This document shows, piece after piece, positions 1 through 8,621 of a stretch of 64,000 bases of DNA. The DNA lies in assembly GCA_003169895.1 (NCBI GenBank), contig PNAE01000007.1, forward strand, positions 1,068,314 through 1,132,313, given 5' to 3'. The notes under the pieces were generated by a model. That model did not search any database. It was given only the letters and a program-made list of their open reading frames with translations, and had not been told where the DNA came from. The DNA comes from Gemmatimonadota bacterium (GTDB taxonomy: Bacteria > Gemmatimonadota > Gemmatimonadetes > Gemmatimonadales > GWC2-71-9). A program made the translations under genes and the position numbers. The stretch's first letter is position 1, and every line of letters starts with the position of its first letter.

Positions 1-20
1 TGCTAGAGTGGCTGGCCGCA

Positions 21-41
21 GCCCTTAGTTTTGTTAAGGGC
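21..41. terminator. Small hairpin upstream of HD-GYP gene
   Basis: GCCCTTA and TAAGGGC form a 7-bp stem around a 7-nt loop. There is no clear T-tract, so it may end a gene left of the window or only be a leader structure. Confidence 0.3.
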
Positions 42-105
42 CTGTTCAACGCGGAAAGTGTGAGCTGGGGCTAAGGCGTGATTCCCGGGGTTTCCCTCCC
101 CTCAT

Positions 106-1587
106 ATGTCGTTTAATCGAGCTGTGCGGATATATGTAAGTGGCGTAGTCGTGGCGGCGACGTTAGTGCTTGCTGCCACGTATGCTACGGCGCGCCCTGC
201 AACTGACTGGTGGGCGTTGATTTCGTTCTTGGCGGTGGGCTGTGTGCTCGAGGTTTCTCGTACTCACAACAAGGCAGGCGGACTAAAGGGATCGCTCGGC
301 TTTATTCTCAACCTCGCCGTTGGGTTGATCTTGGGTGGATTCTGGGGAGCGATAGCCGCGGGCGCCGCGAAGGCTATCGCAGAGGCGTACGACCGTAACC
401 CACCACTCAAGTTCGCGTTTAACGTTGCCGAACGGGTCCTGTCTGTCGGGTTGGCCTTCAGTGTGTATCATCTGCTCGGGGGTACAAACCCTCCCACGTT
501 CCTCATGACACACGAGATTGCAGGGTCAGTCTCCCTCAACCACGCTCTGTTTCAAATCTTGGTATTCCTAACCGCCGCGATCGTGTATTTCACTGTTAAC
601 TCACTCGCCGTGAATTCCGCTGTCGCTCTTGCGAGCGGACGACCGGTGCTTTCGACTTGGCGATCAAACACAATCTGGGTGTTTGGCTATGACATCGCCG
701 CGAGCATGCTGTCTCTGGTTGTTGCTTGGGTTTTCGTGCGCACAAACCACGGTGATGGCTTGCAACGCCTTTCGTTTCTTGGCGTAATACTACCGCTTCT
801 TTTTGCCCGCCACATTTACGGCCAGCTCAACCGTCTAAAGGATCTGTTCGGCGAGCTCGACGCAGCCTATGAACAATTGGAGCTGAATGTGCGCGAGCAG
901 CTGGCGATGATGGTGAAAGCTATCGAAGCTCGTGATCCATACACATCAGGTCACTCTCGCCGTGTTTGCGGTCTCTCTCGCGCAATCGCGATGGACTTTG
1001 GGTTGACGCCAGAGCAGGTCGAGGAGATCGAGAACGCGGCGTTGCTGCATGATGTAGGCAAGATTCACGCGGAATTTGCACCGCTTCTCTCGAAGGAAGG
1101 CAAGCTCACCGAAGAAGAATGGGCCGTAATGAAGACTCACTCCGCAAAGAGTGCGGAGCTCGTTAGTCTGTTCTCTCGATTCCAAGGGTACGTTGTCGCG
1201 TGCGTTCGACATCATCACGAGCGCTGGGACGGCAGAGGATACCCGGACGGCATCGCTGGCGAAGCAATTCCATTGGGAGCACGAATCATTACGATCGCCG
1301 ACACGGTCGATGCGATGACGACGAACCGGCCTTATCGCGGCGCATTATCTGTCGACGTCGTTCTCGCAGAACTCAACAAGTGCAAAGGTGGGCAATTCGA
1401 TGCGAACCTGATCGAACTGGCGGTGAACTCTGTTACTGTTCGTCGGCTAATCGCCGACCCCTCTCTGATTCCCGAGTACCTTCCGTCGCCGAAAATTCGC
1501 GACCGTGCAACCGCGGCACGCCGCAAGGCGAACCCGGTGCGACCGACATTCGCGCCATTCCGTCGCGCCGCCAACGACCCAAGCTGA
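106..1587 (+). CDS. Membrane-anchored HD-GYP domain phosphodiesterase
   Basis: Likely a cyclic-di-GMP phosphodiesterase or related signalling hydrolase at the inner membrane. Residues 1 to about 245 hold several hydrophobic membrane segments forming an uncharacterised sensor region. A short coiled linker follows, then an HD-GYP domain from about 265 to 450. The metal-binding HD is H315-D316 in LLHDVGKI, and the GYP signature is at 378-380 in DGRGYPDG; DPYTSGHS at the domain start is also typical. All expected residues look intact. The gene ends 34 nt from the convergent regulator downstream. Base composition looks less GC-rich than the rest of the window, so recent acquisition is possible. 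No Shine-Dalgarno sequence is visible at the ATG. Confidence 0.88.
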   Translation: MSFNRAVRIYVSGVVVAATLVLAATYATARPATDWWALISFLAVGCVLEVSRTHNKAGGLKGSLGFILNLAVGLILGGFWGAIAAGAAKAIAEAYDRNPPLKFAFNVAERVLSVGLAFSVYHLLGGTNPPTFLMTHEIAGSVSLNHALFQILVFLTAAIVYFTVNSLAVNSAVALASGRPVLSTWRSNTIWVFGYDIAASMLSLVVAWVFVRTNHGDGLQRLSFLGVILPLLFARHIYGQLNRLKDLFGELDAAYEQLELNVREQLAMMVKAIEARDPYTSGHSRRVCGLSRAIAMDFGLTPEQVEEIENAALLHDVGKIHAEFAPLLSKEGKLTEEEWAVMKTHSAKSAELVSLFSRFQGYVVACVRHHHERWDGRGYPDGIAGEAIPLGARIITIADTVDAMTTNRPYRGALSVDVVLAELNKCKGGQFDANLIELAVNSVTVRRLIADPSLIPEYLPSPKIRDRATAARRKANPVRPTFAPFRRAANDPS

Positions 1588-1621
1588 GGTCGTTCTATGA
1601 TCTCGGCGGACTGCGCCAATT

Positions 1622-4600
1622 CTATGTCAGCGTTCCCCCTGCATGCATTCCCAAACGGCGCATTACGACGCCAATAGTCGGGGGTAGTTTGGCGAGCCGA
1701 TGCACCACCTGTCGCCATTGGTCGCTGGCGACATTCCCCAACTTGTTTTCAAGCGTCGCGATACCTGCCAATACCTCCGCTTGGTCCTTCAGGTCCAGCG
1801 CGTCGGTGTTTGGGAACGACTCGAGCAGCCTTGTTCGTGCTGCCTCGAACGTATGATCCCGCACGCCTAGCAGGGCCACCCAACGCGCAAATTGGCCGGC
1901 GTAGGCGTGATTATGTAACACAGAATGTGAGCCGCTCGTCGCCCGCTTCGCCAAGGCGTACGCACGTCTTTGATTCCCGGCCAACGCGAAAATATCGGCA
2001 GCACATAGCAGGCCACCCTGGATCGCCCAAGCCGGTATCTCCGTGCCTCTGATGGACAGTGCCTGCATTGATGACTGAGCCTCCATGTACCGGCCTTCTG
2101 CGATAAGGCCGAGGCCAAGCTCATACGTCGCGGCAGTCGTCATAGCGCACCAGCCGTTCTTGGGTAGGAGTGCTAACGCCTGCTGCGCCCAGGTGATTTG
2201 TGGGCTCGATCGCCCAAGCCGGCCCTCAACGAGTGCGAGGTGACACGCGCACTCGCCGGTAAGCGTTCTGTTATCGAGTCGGCTGGCGAGCGCGAATGCG
2301 CGTTGCAACGGTTGGACGGCTTCCTGGTAACGGCCCGCCATGTAGAGCAAATTTCCCTGGCCCAAGATCAGCCTCACGGCGATGGAACTGGCGACCTGCC
2401 CTTCCTCCGCGAGCCGCACTCCTTCGAGAACCTGCTCAAGTGAGCTTGGCGTGTCATGACGCCTTGCCAATATCCACGCGCTGGTGAGAATGAAGTGGAG
2501 GCGCTGGAACACGTCCATCGGAATGTCACGGATGGTCAATGTCAGCGCGTGCAGTTTGGCAAGCTGTTCCTTGTTGTGAGTAAGTCCCAAGATTCTTACG
2601 GTCGCGGCAAGAGCCTTGACGCGGGTCTCGATTTCGATGTCGAGCTCAGCGATTCGCAGCAACTCCTCAGCAACAGTGTGCATTTCTTCGAGCGACAGCC
2701 GCCCCAACCACCTCTTCGCGATGATCCGGTAGACCTCGCGGCAACACGACTCCGATTCGTCAAACGGCTCATCGGCGAGATCCAGCAGCTGTAGCGAATC
2801 CGCCCAGCGACCCAGTTCCTGTTGGGCCTCCGCCAGCAGCAGAATCGCCGTGCGCCGGGCCTGGCCCGTGAGCGCCGGCAGGCCGGTCGAAAGCGCCAGG
2901 TCGGCCTCATGCGCCGCCGCTCGCCGAATCGCTTCGCGACCTCCCGCCAGCAGGTATGGCACCGCCTCCGGCAGCCGATCCGCACGCACCAGGTGCCAGG
3001 CGATCTCGAGGCCGGGAATCGGTTCGTGGTCGCCAACCTGGGTCAGCAGGCGATCGGCCACCGAACCGTGCAGCATCCGCCGCAACGGCGCCGCCATCGC
3101 GACGTAGCACTGCCCTCGGACAAACTCGTTGGTGAACTCCAGCGTGTTGCCGGTGTCCCGCAGAATCCGTTGTGCCACGAGCGAGGTCATCGCCCGCATT
3201 GTCCGCGTGACCGGCAGATCCACCAGGGTATACATGGTCAGGTCGTTGAGGCGCCGACCGAGAATCGCGCCGAGCTCGGACACTGAGCGCGACTCTGCAT
3301 CCAGGTCGACCAGTGTGTGGTCGACCACGCGGCGAAACGCTTCCTCCGGTGGCGTGCGCGCGATGGTCGTCATCGCACCCAGCGACAGCGCCAGGCACTC
3401 GTCGCCGCGGCGGCGCCAATCGAACGCCAACAGCTCCAGGACCATCGGATTGCCCCGGGCGCCTGCCAGCATCGCGCGACACAGGGTGGGGCCGGGGTTC
3501 GCTCCAGGCGGCATCAACGCGTCGAGCAGCTCCGAGGTCTCGGCGTCGGACAGCGGTCCGAGGTGCAGTTGCGTCAGGCCGATCATCTCGGCGTTGTCGA
3601 TGAACTTGCGAGCCGCCGCGGTTTCGAGCTGCAGTGCGCTCGATGACGTCAGCACCACCATGAGCGGCAGGTCGTTGATCCGGCGCACCATCAGATGCAA
3701 CACCGCCAGCGACGTGACGTCGGCCAGATGGATGTCGTCGACGACCAGCACCACCGGGTGCTCGTCGGCGACCGCCGCCACCAGGGCCATTACGCCTTCC
3801 GTGAACAGCATGCGCGCCGTTTCACCTTCGCTCGGCGCCGGCGCGGGCAGTGAGGGGTAACGCTGCCGTACTTTGGCGATCAGTCGTCCCAATTCGGCGA
3901 GCTGTCCCGCCGGTGTCGCGCTGGCACCCGGCAGGTCGAGTAACTGGCCGACCAGGCCTCCGATGGCGCCGAATGGGAGTTCGCGCTCCAGCTCATAGCA
4001 CTTCACCCGGGCGACGCTGGCACCTTCGAGCGCCACTGAAGTCGCAAAGCGATCGATGAGCGTCGTCTTGCCGATACCGGTGTCACCCCGCATGAGTACG
4101 TGGCGTGGCTCGCCGGTACGGGCCCGCTCCCAGACGTCATGACACGCCGAAAACTCGGGTCCCCGCCCGATGAAGACGCGCTCCTTCCAGTGCTCGGTCA
4201 GCAGCGGAGCGCGCGCGGCGGGCGACGGGTGCTCCCACTTGTTGTGGCGCAGGCGGTCAGCCATGCGGTCGAGTGGCAGCGACGGGAGTGCACCCAGTTC
4301 GTCGGCGAGGCGACTGCGCCAGCGATCGAAGAACCGCAACGCGCCAATCCGGTCACCGGCCATCGCCCGCGCCTCGAGCTGGGCCCGCGCAGCAGCCTCA
4401 CTCAAGTCGTCAACGCGCAGCAGCTGCTGCGCCAGCGCTTCCATGCGGCGTGAATCGCCGCGCTTGCGCGAATAGTCGATCCGCTGCGCCAGCATACTAT
4501 GGAGCAAGGGAAGCAGGCGCGCGCACTGGCCATCCTTCCATTGCTGGAACTCGACTGCGTCGTCGATGTCGAAGTCCTCGAGGAATGCGCCGAGGGCTGG

Positions 4601-4939
4601 TTCGCCCGGGTCCGCCGGATCATCACGCTCCAGCATCGCCAACTCGGAGGTCACCGAGCCAGGAAGCATCCGGATCGTGTCGCGGTTGACGTCAAACGCG
4701 TCGGAGCCAATGCGGCCGCGGAGCAGCGAGAGCCCGGTCGCCAGTGAGTGGCGGGCTTCGTCCATGTCGGCCCGACTCCAGAGCAGTGTCGCCAAGCGGT
4801 CGCGTCGATGCGCCGCGGACGGCTCGATGGCGAGGTAGATCAGCAGCGCAAAATGCTTGCGGGTCCGGAACCGGACCGGGTCGCCATTCGGCGCATGCAA
4901 CTCGGGTGGACCGAGCACGGTGAGGCGGAAGGGCACCAT
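1622..4939 (-). CDS. AfsR/SARP-like transcriptional activator with STAND-type ATPase
   Basis: A 1105-residue regulator. Residues 1-95 resemble an OmpR-type winged helix and 100-235 a bacterial transcriptional activation (BTAD) domain, the SARP arrangement. An AAA/NB-ARC-like ATPase follows, with Walker A GDTGIGKTT at 285-293 and Walker B VVLVVDDIH at 396-403. The C-terminal half (about 600-1105) is an alanine/leucine-rich helical-repeat region of TPR style that probably senses a ligand or partner. Unlike LuxR-type MalT proteins, there is no C-terminal helix-turn-helix. No biosynthetic cluster lies beside it, so the target is unknown. The part encoded by 1622-2800 looks less GC-rich than the N-terminal half. 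Confidence 0.8.
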   Translation of the reverse strand: MVPFRLTVLGPPELHAPNGDPVRFRTRKHFALLIYLAIEPSAAHRRDRLATLLWSRADMDEARHSLATGLSLLRGRIGSDAFDVNRDTIRMLPGSVTSELAMLERDDPADPGEPALGAFLEDFDIDDAVEFQQWKDGQCARLLPLLHSMLAQRIDYSRKRGDSRRMEALAQQLLRVDDLSEAAARAQLEARAMAGDRIGALRFFDRWRSRLADELGALPSLPLDRMADRLRHNKWEHPSPAARAPLLTEHWKERVFIGRGPEFSACHDVWERARTGEPRHVLMRGDTGIGKTTLIDRFATSVALEGASVARVKCYELERELPFGAIGGLVGQLLDLPGASATPAGQLAELGRLIAKVRQRYPSLPAPAPSEGETARMLFTEGVMALVAAVADEHPVVLVVDDIHLADVTSLAVLHLMVRRINDLPLMVVLTSSSALQLETAAARKFIDNAEMIGLTQLHLGPLSDAETSELLDALMPPGANPGPTLCRAMLAGARGNPMVLELLAFDWRRRGDECLALSLGAMTTIARTPPEEAFRRVVDHTLVDLDAESRSVSELGAILGRRLNDLTMYTLVDLPVTRTMRAMTSLVAQRILRDTGNTLEFTNEFVRGQCYVAMAAPLRRMLHGSVADRLLTQVGDHEPIPGLEIAWHLVRADRLPEAVPYLLAGGREAIRRAAAHEADLALSTGLPALTGQARRTAILLLAEAQQELGRWADSLQLLDLADEPFDESESCCREVYRIIAKRWLGRLSLEEMHTVAEELLRIAELDIEIETRVKALAATVRILGLTHNKEQLAKLHALTLTIRDIPMDVFQRLHFILTSAWILARRHDTPSSLEQVLEGVRLAEEGQVASSIAVRLILGQGNLLYMAGRYQEAVQPLQRAFALASRLDNRTLTGECACHLALVEGRLGRSSPQITWAQQALALLPKNGWCAMTTAATYELGLGLIAEGRYMEAQSSMQALSIRGTEIPAWAIQGGLLCAADIFALAGNQRRAYALAKRATSGSHSVLHNHAYAGQFARWVALLGVRDHTFEAARTRLLESFPNTDALDLKDQAEVLAGIATLENKLGNVASDQWRQVVHRLAKLPPTIGVVMRRLGMHAGGTLT

Positions 4940-5280
4940 TGGGGAAGAGCCTCGAGCGATTGGGGGCCGTGAGACGGTATCCGGCGATCGTCAACGCATT
5001 GTCAAGGCGTCATCGTGCCGCGCTGGAACATCTCAGCGGAAACACCGTTGGGCGGCCAATGAGAACGTGCAGCGTGCGGACAGTTCTGTCAAAGGGGCAG
5101 CGATGATGTGATCACCGGGGCGGTTCAGTATCAATTCGGGCAACAGCCGATGAGGTAAGAGGTTACGACGATGGGGCCCGGATTCTTGTTCCCCGTGCTA
5201 TGGCTGGCTCGATTGCGAGTTGATGCATTGGTGGTCTCCGGCCGGTGATGCGTGCGTCGAGTCGTCGCCGGCCCGCCGCC
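4940..5280. other. Intergenic region without recognised gene
   Basis: 341 nt between the start of the AfsR-like gene and the stop of the Bax-inhibitor gene. Apart from the candidate promoter and a faint single GAGGTAAGAGG motif near 5154, I see no RNA gene, repeat or conserved structure. Confidence 0.5.
4976..5005 (-). promoter_or_regulatory. Candidate promoter of the AfsR-like gene
   Basis: On the minus strand a TTGACA (5005-5000) is followed after 18 nt by GATACC (4981-4976), about 37 nt ahead of the start codon. The -35 is perfect and the -10 is weak. Confidence 0.35.
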
Positions 5281-6021
5281 TCACCGCCGTCTTCCCGAGA
5301 TCTTGAGCAGCAACCGCAGCACCTCCAGGTACAGCCAGATGAACGTCACCAATACGCCGAACGCCCCGTACCATTCGAGGTACTGCGGCGATCCGCGGTT
5401 CACCGCCTGTTCGATCATGTCGAAGTCGAGCAGGAACGACAACGACGCAATACCGACCACCAGCAACGAAAAGGCGATGCTGGCCCAGCCGCTGTCCTGC
5501 AGCAGCGGCGCCCGCACGCCGAAGAGGCCGAGCACGATCGCAATCAGGTAATACGCGGCGATGGCAATGATGGCGCCCATCACGATCGCGCGGAACCGCT
5601 GTGTCACCCGCACGATGCGGGTCACGTAGAGCGCCAGCATCGTGACGCCCGACAGCATCGTCAGGCCAAGCGCGGTGACTGGCAGCCCACGGTAGCGCGG
5701 ATTGGCGTTGATCAGCAGCGTGATGCCACCCAGCAGCACACCTTCAACGATCGCATAAAGCGGGGCGGTCACCGGGGCCCACCTGGGCACGAACACCGTC
5801 GCCATCGCGATCGCGAAGCCAAGCAGCGCGGCGACCATGATCGCCACCGGCATCGAGGGCCCGAGCGATGTCGACGTGACCCAGATACCTGCCGCGGCGA
5901 TGGCACATAACACCATCAGGGCGCCGGTCTTGGTGACCGCGCCCGCGAGGGTCATCCGGCCTTCAGCGGGTGTTGTCCCGGCGTTGGCGAACGCGGCACG
6001 GGCGAGCACGGGATTGGACAT
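5281..6021 (-). CDS. Bax inhibitor-1/YccA family membrane protein
   Basis: A 246-residue multi-pass inner-membrane protein with about seven hydrophobic segments in tandem and a charged C-terminus (SGRRR), the layout of the BI-1/YccA (TMBIM) family. Characterised members act as pH-sensitive calcium leak channels or modulators of membrane proteolysis; no specific substrate can be read here. The late acidic motif LLDFDMIEQ lies where family members carry conserved aspartates. A GGAG ribosome-binding site sits 7 nt before the ATG. The gene follows the Ig-like lipoprotein on the same strand by 21 nt, so they are probably co-transcribed. Confidence 0.85.
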   Translation of the reverse strand: MSNPVLARAAFANAGTTPAEGRMTLAGAVTKTGALMVLCAIAAAGIWVTSTSLGPSMPVAIMVAALLGFAIAMATVFVPRWAPVTAPLYAIVEGVLLGGITLLINANPRYRGLPVTALGLTMLSGVTMLALYVTRIVRVTQRFRAIVMGAIIAIAAYYLIAIVLGLFGVRAPLLQDSGWASIAFSLLVVGIASLSFLLDFDMIEQAVNRGSPQYLEWYGAFGVLVTFIWLYLEVLRLLLKISGRRR

Positions 6022-6042
6022 GGCGACTCCAGGTCGGGCGAA

Positions 6043-6762
6043 TCAGGTGGAGTTTTCCGTGAACAGGATCATTACGACCGCGCCATTGATCGTGGCGCTT
6101 GCCGTGACCGTGATCGCGCCCCCAGCCCCGGGCGGCGTGGTCAGTTGCATCTGCGATCCGCCGGTTGCATTAGTCCGCCCCGATGACGACGTGAGTACGC
6201 CGCGGTTTGTTCCCCAGCCGACGGTAACGCCGGACACCGGATTGCCGAATTGATCGGTGACGAGCACGGCCATCGGGTCAGGCAGCAGGCTGCCGCGCGG
6301 AGCTGACTGATTGTTTCCTCCGGCGAGTGTCATGCTCACGGCGGCATCGGCGAGTCCCGTTTCCTGGAACGTGATGCCATCGCTCAAGCCGGTCGCGGTT
6401 GCGGTGACCGTAACGGCCCCCGCGACATGGCTGAACGTCACCGATGTCAATGCTTCACCCGATGCATCGGTCTGTATGCTCGACGCGCTGAGGCTGGCAC
6501 CGCCATTGACCGCAAAGGTGACGGTCGCGCCGGCCACTGGTGCGCTATCGGCGTCCGTCACTCGCACGACAATCGGGCCGACGGCGGTTCCGACGACACC
6601 GCTGAGGCCGGCACCCGTGACCACGGTGAGGTGCGCCGGCACGCCGCCCGTACCACCGGAGTTGTTCGACGAGCACGCGGCGAGGGTCGCCGCGGCAAGC
6701 AGCATCACCCCGAGCCCGACTGACGACTTCGTGCCAGAGGAAACCGCGATAGATGACACCAT
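6043..6762 (-). CDS. Secreted lipoprotein with bacterial Ig-like (Big-1 type) domains
   Basis: The ORF-track start is too early; the ATG at 6762 has an AGGAG site 7 nt upstream and begins a lipoprotein signal peptide with lipobox LAAC about 25 residues in. The mature 239-residue protein has a Ser/Asn/Gly linker and then two immunoglobulin-like repeats of the invasin/Big-1 type. The first carries the typical pattern around GAGLSGVVGTAVGPIVVRV and ADSAPVAGATVTFAV, and the second similar spacing around VTDQFGNPVSGVTV. It is probably an outer-membrane or periplasmic adhesion or scaffold protein. No enzymatic domain is present. Confidence 0.82.
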   Translation of the reverse strand: MVSSIAVSSGTKSSVGLGVMLLAAATLAACSSNNSGGTGGVPAHLTVVTGAGLSGVVGTAVGPIVVRVTDADSAPVAGATVTFAVNGGASLSASSIQTDASGEALTSVTFSHVAGAVTVTATATGLSDGITFQETGLADAAVSMTLAGGNNQSAPRGSLLPDPMAVLVTDQFGNPVSGVTVGWGTNRGVLTSSSGRTNATGGSQMQLTTPPGAGGAITVTASATINGAVVMILFTENST

Positions 6763-6825
6763 GACTGTTCTCCTGATAAAGTCCACGCGAACGTTAACAC
6801 CCCGGGCGGACCCGGCGGGTTCCAT

Positions 6826-6854
6826 CTCCTCGGCTCTCGTTTCTCATGGCTCAT
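6826..6854. repeat. Short heptad-periodic arm at the moxR 3' end
   Basis: Heptads ctcgttt, ctcatgg, ctcatgt run into the moxR stop codon region. Read on the minus strand they are units ending in GAG, matching the purine arms elsewhere. No partner arm is seen, so this is a weak member. Confidence 0.35.
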
Positions 6855-7864
6855 GTGCTCCACCAGCTCCGATCGTTGACCAGTTCCGTCACGACATCCT
6901 CGCTGCTTCGATCGGCGGCTTCGGCGGCGAAGTTGGTCATCACACGGTGCCGCAGTACTGATGTTGCCACCGCGCGCACGTCGTCGAGATCCGCCTGGGG
7001 CCTGCCGTCCATCGCCGCGCGCGCCTTGGCACCGAGCACCAGGTACTGCGACGCGCGAGGGCCGGCACCCCATTCGACATACTCGCGCACCAACGACGGT
7101 GCCTCGGCCTCCTGTGGCCGCGTCATGCGTGCCAGCAGCACCGCCGCGGCGATCAGTGACTGTGACACCGGAATGCGCCGAACCAGCTCCTGCATCGCGG
7201 CGAGCGCGCTGCCATCGAGCACCGGGCTGATTGTGACGCGGCGCATCCCGGTCGTCTGCGTGACGATGGTCTCTTCCTCCGCGCGCGACGGATAGCCGAG
7301 CCGCAATTCGAGCATGAAGCGATCGAGCTGTGCCTCGGGCAGCGGGTAGGTTCCTTCCTGTTCGATCGGGTTCTGCGTCGCGAGCACGAAGAACGGACTC
7401 GGAAGCTGGTAGGTCTGGCCGGTGACAGTTACATGCCGCTCCTGCATCGCCTGCAGGAGTGCCGCCTGCGTTTTCGGCGGAGTGCGATTGATCTCGTCGG
7501 CGAGCACCACCTGCGCAAAGATCGGCCCGGGCACGAAGCGAAACGACCGCTTGCCGCTGGCGGGGTCTTCTTCGACCAGCTCGGTGCCGGTGATGTCGCC
7601 CGGCATGAGATCGGGGGTGAATTGCACCCGATTAAAGGAGAGCGCCAGCGCTTCGGCGACCGTCGACACCAGCAGCGTCTTGGCCAAGCCCGGCACGCCC
7701 ACCAGCAAGGCATGCCCACCGCCCAGCAGTGCCGTCAGCACCCCGTCGACGGCGTCGCGCTGTCCCACGATCCGTTCGGCAACCTGGTTACGCAGGCCGG
7801 TGACGGCATTGGCGAGGTGTTCGAGCTGCTGGACGTCGGAGTCAGGGGCTGCTTGGGGCGCCAT
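6851..7864 (-). CDS. MoxR-family AAA+ ATPase
   Basis: A chaperone-like AAA+ ATPase. I start it at the ATG at 7864 (MAPQAAP...), because the 33 extra track residues are low-complexity repeat translation. Counting from there, Walker A GVPGLAKT is at 56-63 and Walker B VVLADEIN at 119-126. Sensor 1 lies in FVLATQNPIEQEG, and the C-terminal lid carries the usual YVEWGAGPRASQ. MoxR proteins usually work with DUF58 and von Willebrand A proteins encoded alongside, assisting cofactor insertion or complex assembly. None is adjacent here: downstream is an Ig-like lipoprotein and upstream, divergently, the ATP synthase genes. Confidence 0.92.
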   Translation of the reverse strand: MAPQAAPDSDVQQLEHLANAVTGLRNQVAERIVGQRDAVDGVLTALLGGGHALLVGVPGLAKTLLVSTVAEALALSFNRVQFTPDLMPGDITGTELVEEDPASGKRSFRFVPGPIFAQVVLADEINRTPPKTQAALLQAMQERHVTVTGQTYQLPSPFFVLATQNPIEQEGTYPLPEAQLDRFMLELRLGYPSRAEEETIVTQTTGMRRVTISPVLDGSALAAMQELVRRIPVSQSLIAAAVLLARMTRPQEAEAPSLVREYVEWGAGPRASQYLVLGAKARAAMDGRPQADLDDVRAVATSVLRHRVMTNFAAEAADRSSEDVVTELVNDRSWWST

Positions 7865-7876
7865 TTCTGTCTTTGA

Positions 7877-7986
7877 TAAGAGGTGAGAGGTAGGCGGTAA
7901 GAGGGGAGGAAATAAGGGAGAAGCGCCTCGAGAAGCCAATCTATCGAGGTTTGTCGTTCTCACCGCGTACCTCTCACGTCTTACCG
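7877..7986. repeat. Heptad-periodic inverted repeat between moxR and atpZ
   Basis: The left arm runs as purine heptads such as aggtgag, aggtagg, cggtaag, aggggag. The right arm at 7963-7986 is the pyrimidine counterpart (cgtacct, ctcacgt, cttaccg). The arms enclose about 45 nt and lie between two divergent genes, directly upstream of the atpZ promoter. Confidence 0.65.
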
Positions 7987-7996
7987 GCTTTTTCGC

Positions 7997-8032
7997 TTGC
8001 GTAATATTTCACAAAGTCCTAATTTTGCCGCG
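7997..8032 (+). promoter_or_regulatory. Leaderless promoter of the atp operon
   Basis: TTGCGT (7997-8002), a 17-nt spacer, TAATTT (8020-8025), then 7 nt to the GTG at 8033. Transcription would start at or beside the start codon. The TTG that opens the ORF-track version of atpZ is the -35 box itself, which argues for the GTG start. Confidence 0.65.
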
Positions 8033-8275
8033 GTGAAGCGCCCGGAAGACGACACGTCGGAGGGGATGGGAGCCGGGTACGCCCTGCTCACTGTCGGGAT
8101 CACCTTTGCGCTGACGCTGACGGGCGGTGTGCTGTTCGGGTTCTGGGCCGACCGGCGCCTGGGGACGTTGCCGTTGCTCACCGTGACGGGCACCCTACTC
8201 GGAACGGGGCTCGGCGGTTTCTGGGCGTACCAGCGGATCCGGGCCATCGGGAAGCGGGACGACGGTGGCCGCTAG
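8033..8275 (+). CDS. atpZ: AtpZ/AtpI-type ATP synthase accessory membrane protein
   Basis: An 80-residue protein with a polar N-terminus and two transmembrane segments (about 14-35 and 44-65), the size and shape of AtpZ proteins encoded ahead of Fo genes. Family members are proposed to aid c-ring assembly or divalent cation transport. The GTG start at 8033 is chosen from the promoter geometry described above; the track's TTG start would add 12 residues. It overlaps the next gene by 11 nt and heads the operon that continues through atpH. Confidence 0.75.
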   Translation: MKRPEDDTSEGMGAGYALLTVGITFALTLTGGVLFGFWADRRLGTLPLLTVTGTLLGTGLGGFWAYQRIRAIGKRDDGGR

Positions 8276-8621
8276 CCAGCGCGCCCGGCTGCTGGTCGGC
8301 TTGGGGAGTACGGGGCTGGTGATGGGGATTGCGGCGATGATCTGGGGCCGGCCGGCGCTCACGGGTGCCGCGACGTTCGGCCTGGTCGCCACCGGCATCC
8401 AGATCCTGGCGGCGCGAGTGATGGCGCGGACCGGGGTCACGCCGTCGCTCGACAACTTGAGGGTGTACGGCATGGGCGTACTGTTCCGGCTGACGGGTGT
8501 CATCATCCTCGGCGTGACGGTGGCCCTTGATCGCACGACATTTGCGCCGCTGGCGAGTGCCACCGGCTATCTCGGAACCGTGTTACCGCTGCTATATCTG
8601 GAGACGCGACTGTCACGATGA
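8265..8621 (+). CDS. AtpI-like membrane protein of the ATP synthase operon
   Basis: A 118-residue hydrophobic protein with four predicted transmembrane helices and few charges, starting at a GTG inside the end of atpZ and overlapping atpB by 4 nt. Position and topology match the variable AtpI (Uncl) protein, an assembly factor for the c-ring that is poorly conserved in sequence. The assignment rests on context more than motif. It ends in a short positively charged tail (ETRLSR), placing the C-terminus in the cytoplasm. Confidence 0.6.
   Translation: MAASQRARLLVGLGSTGLVMGIAAMIWGRPALTGAATFGLVATGIQILAARVMARTGVTPSLDNLRVYGMGVLFRLTGVIILGVTVALDRTTFAPLASATGYLGTVLPLLYLETRLSR

Noticed and set aside
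1622-4939. Secondary-metabolite cluster controlled by the AfsR-like regulator
   Set aside because: No biosynthetic genes lie on either side; neighbours are a HD-GYP protein and a Bax-inhibitor family protein.
6851-7864. MoxR-DUF58-VWA gene cluster
   Set aside because: Only the MoxR gene is present; neighbours are unrelated.
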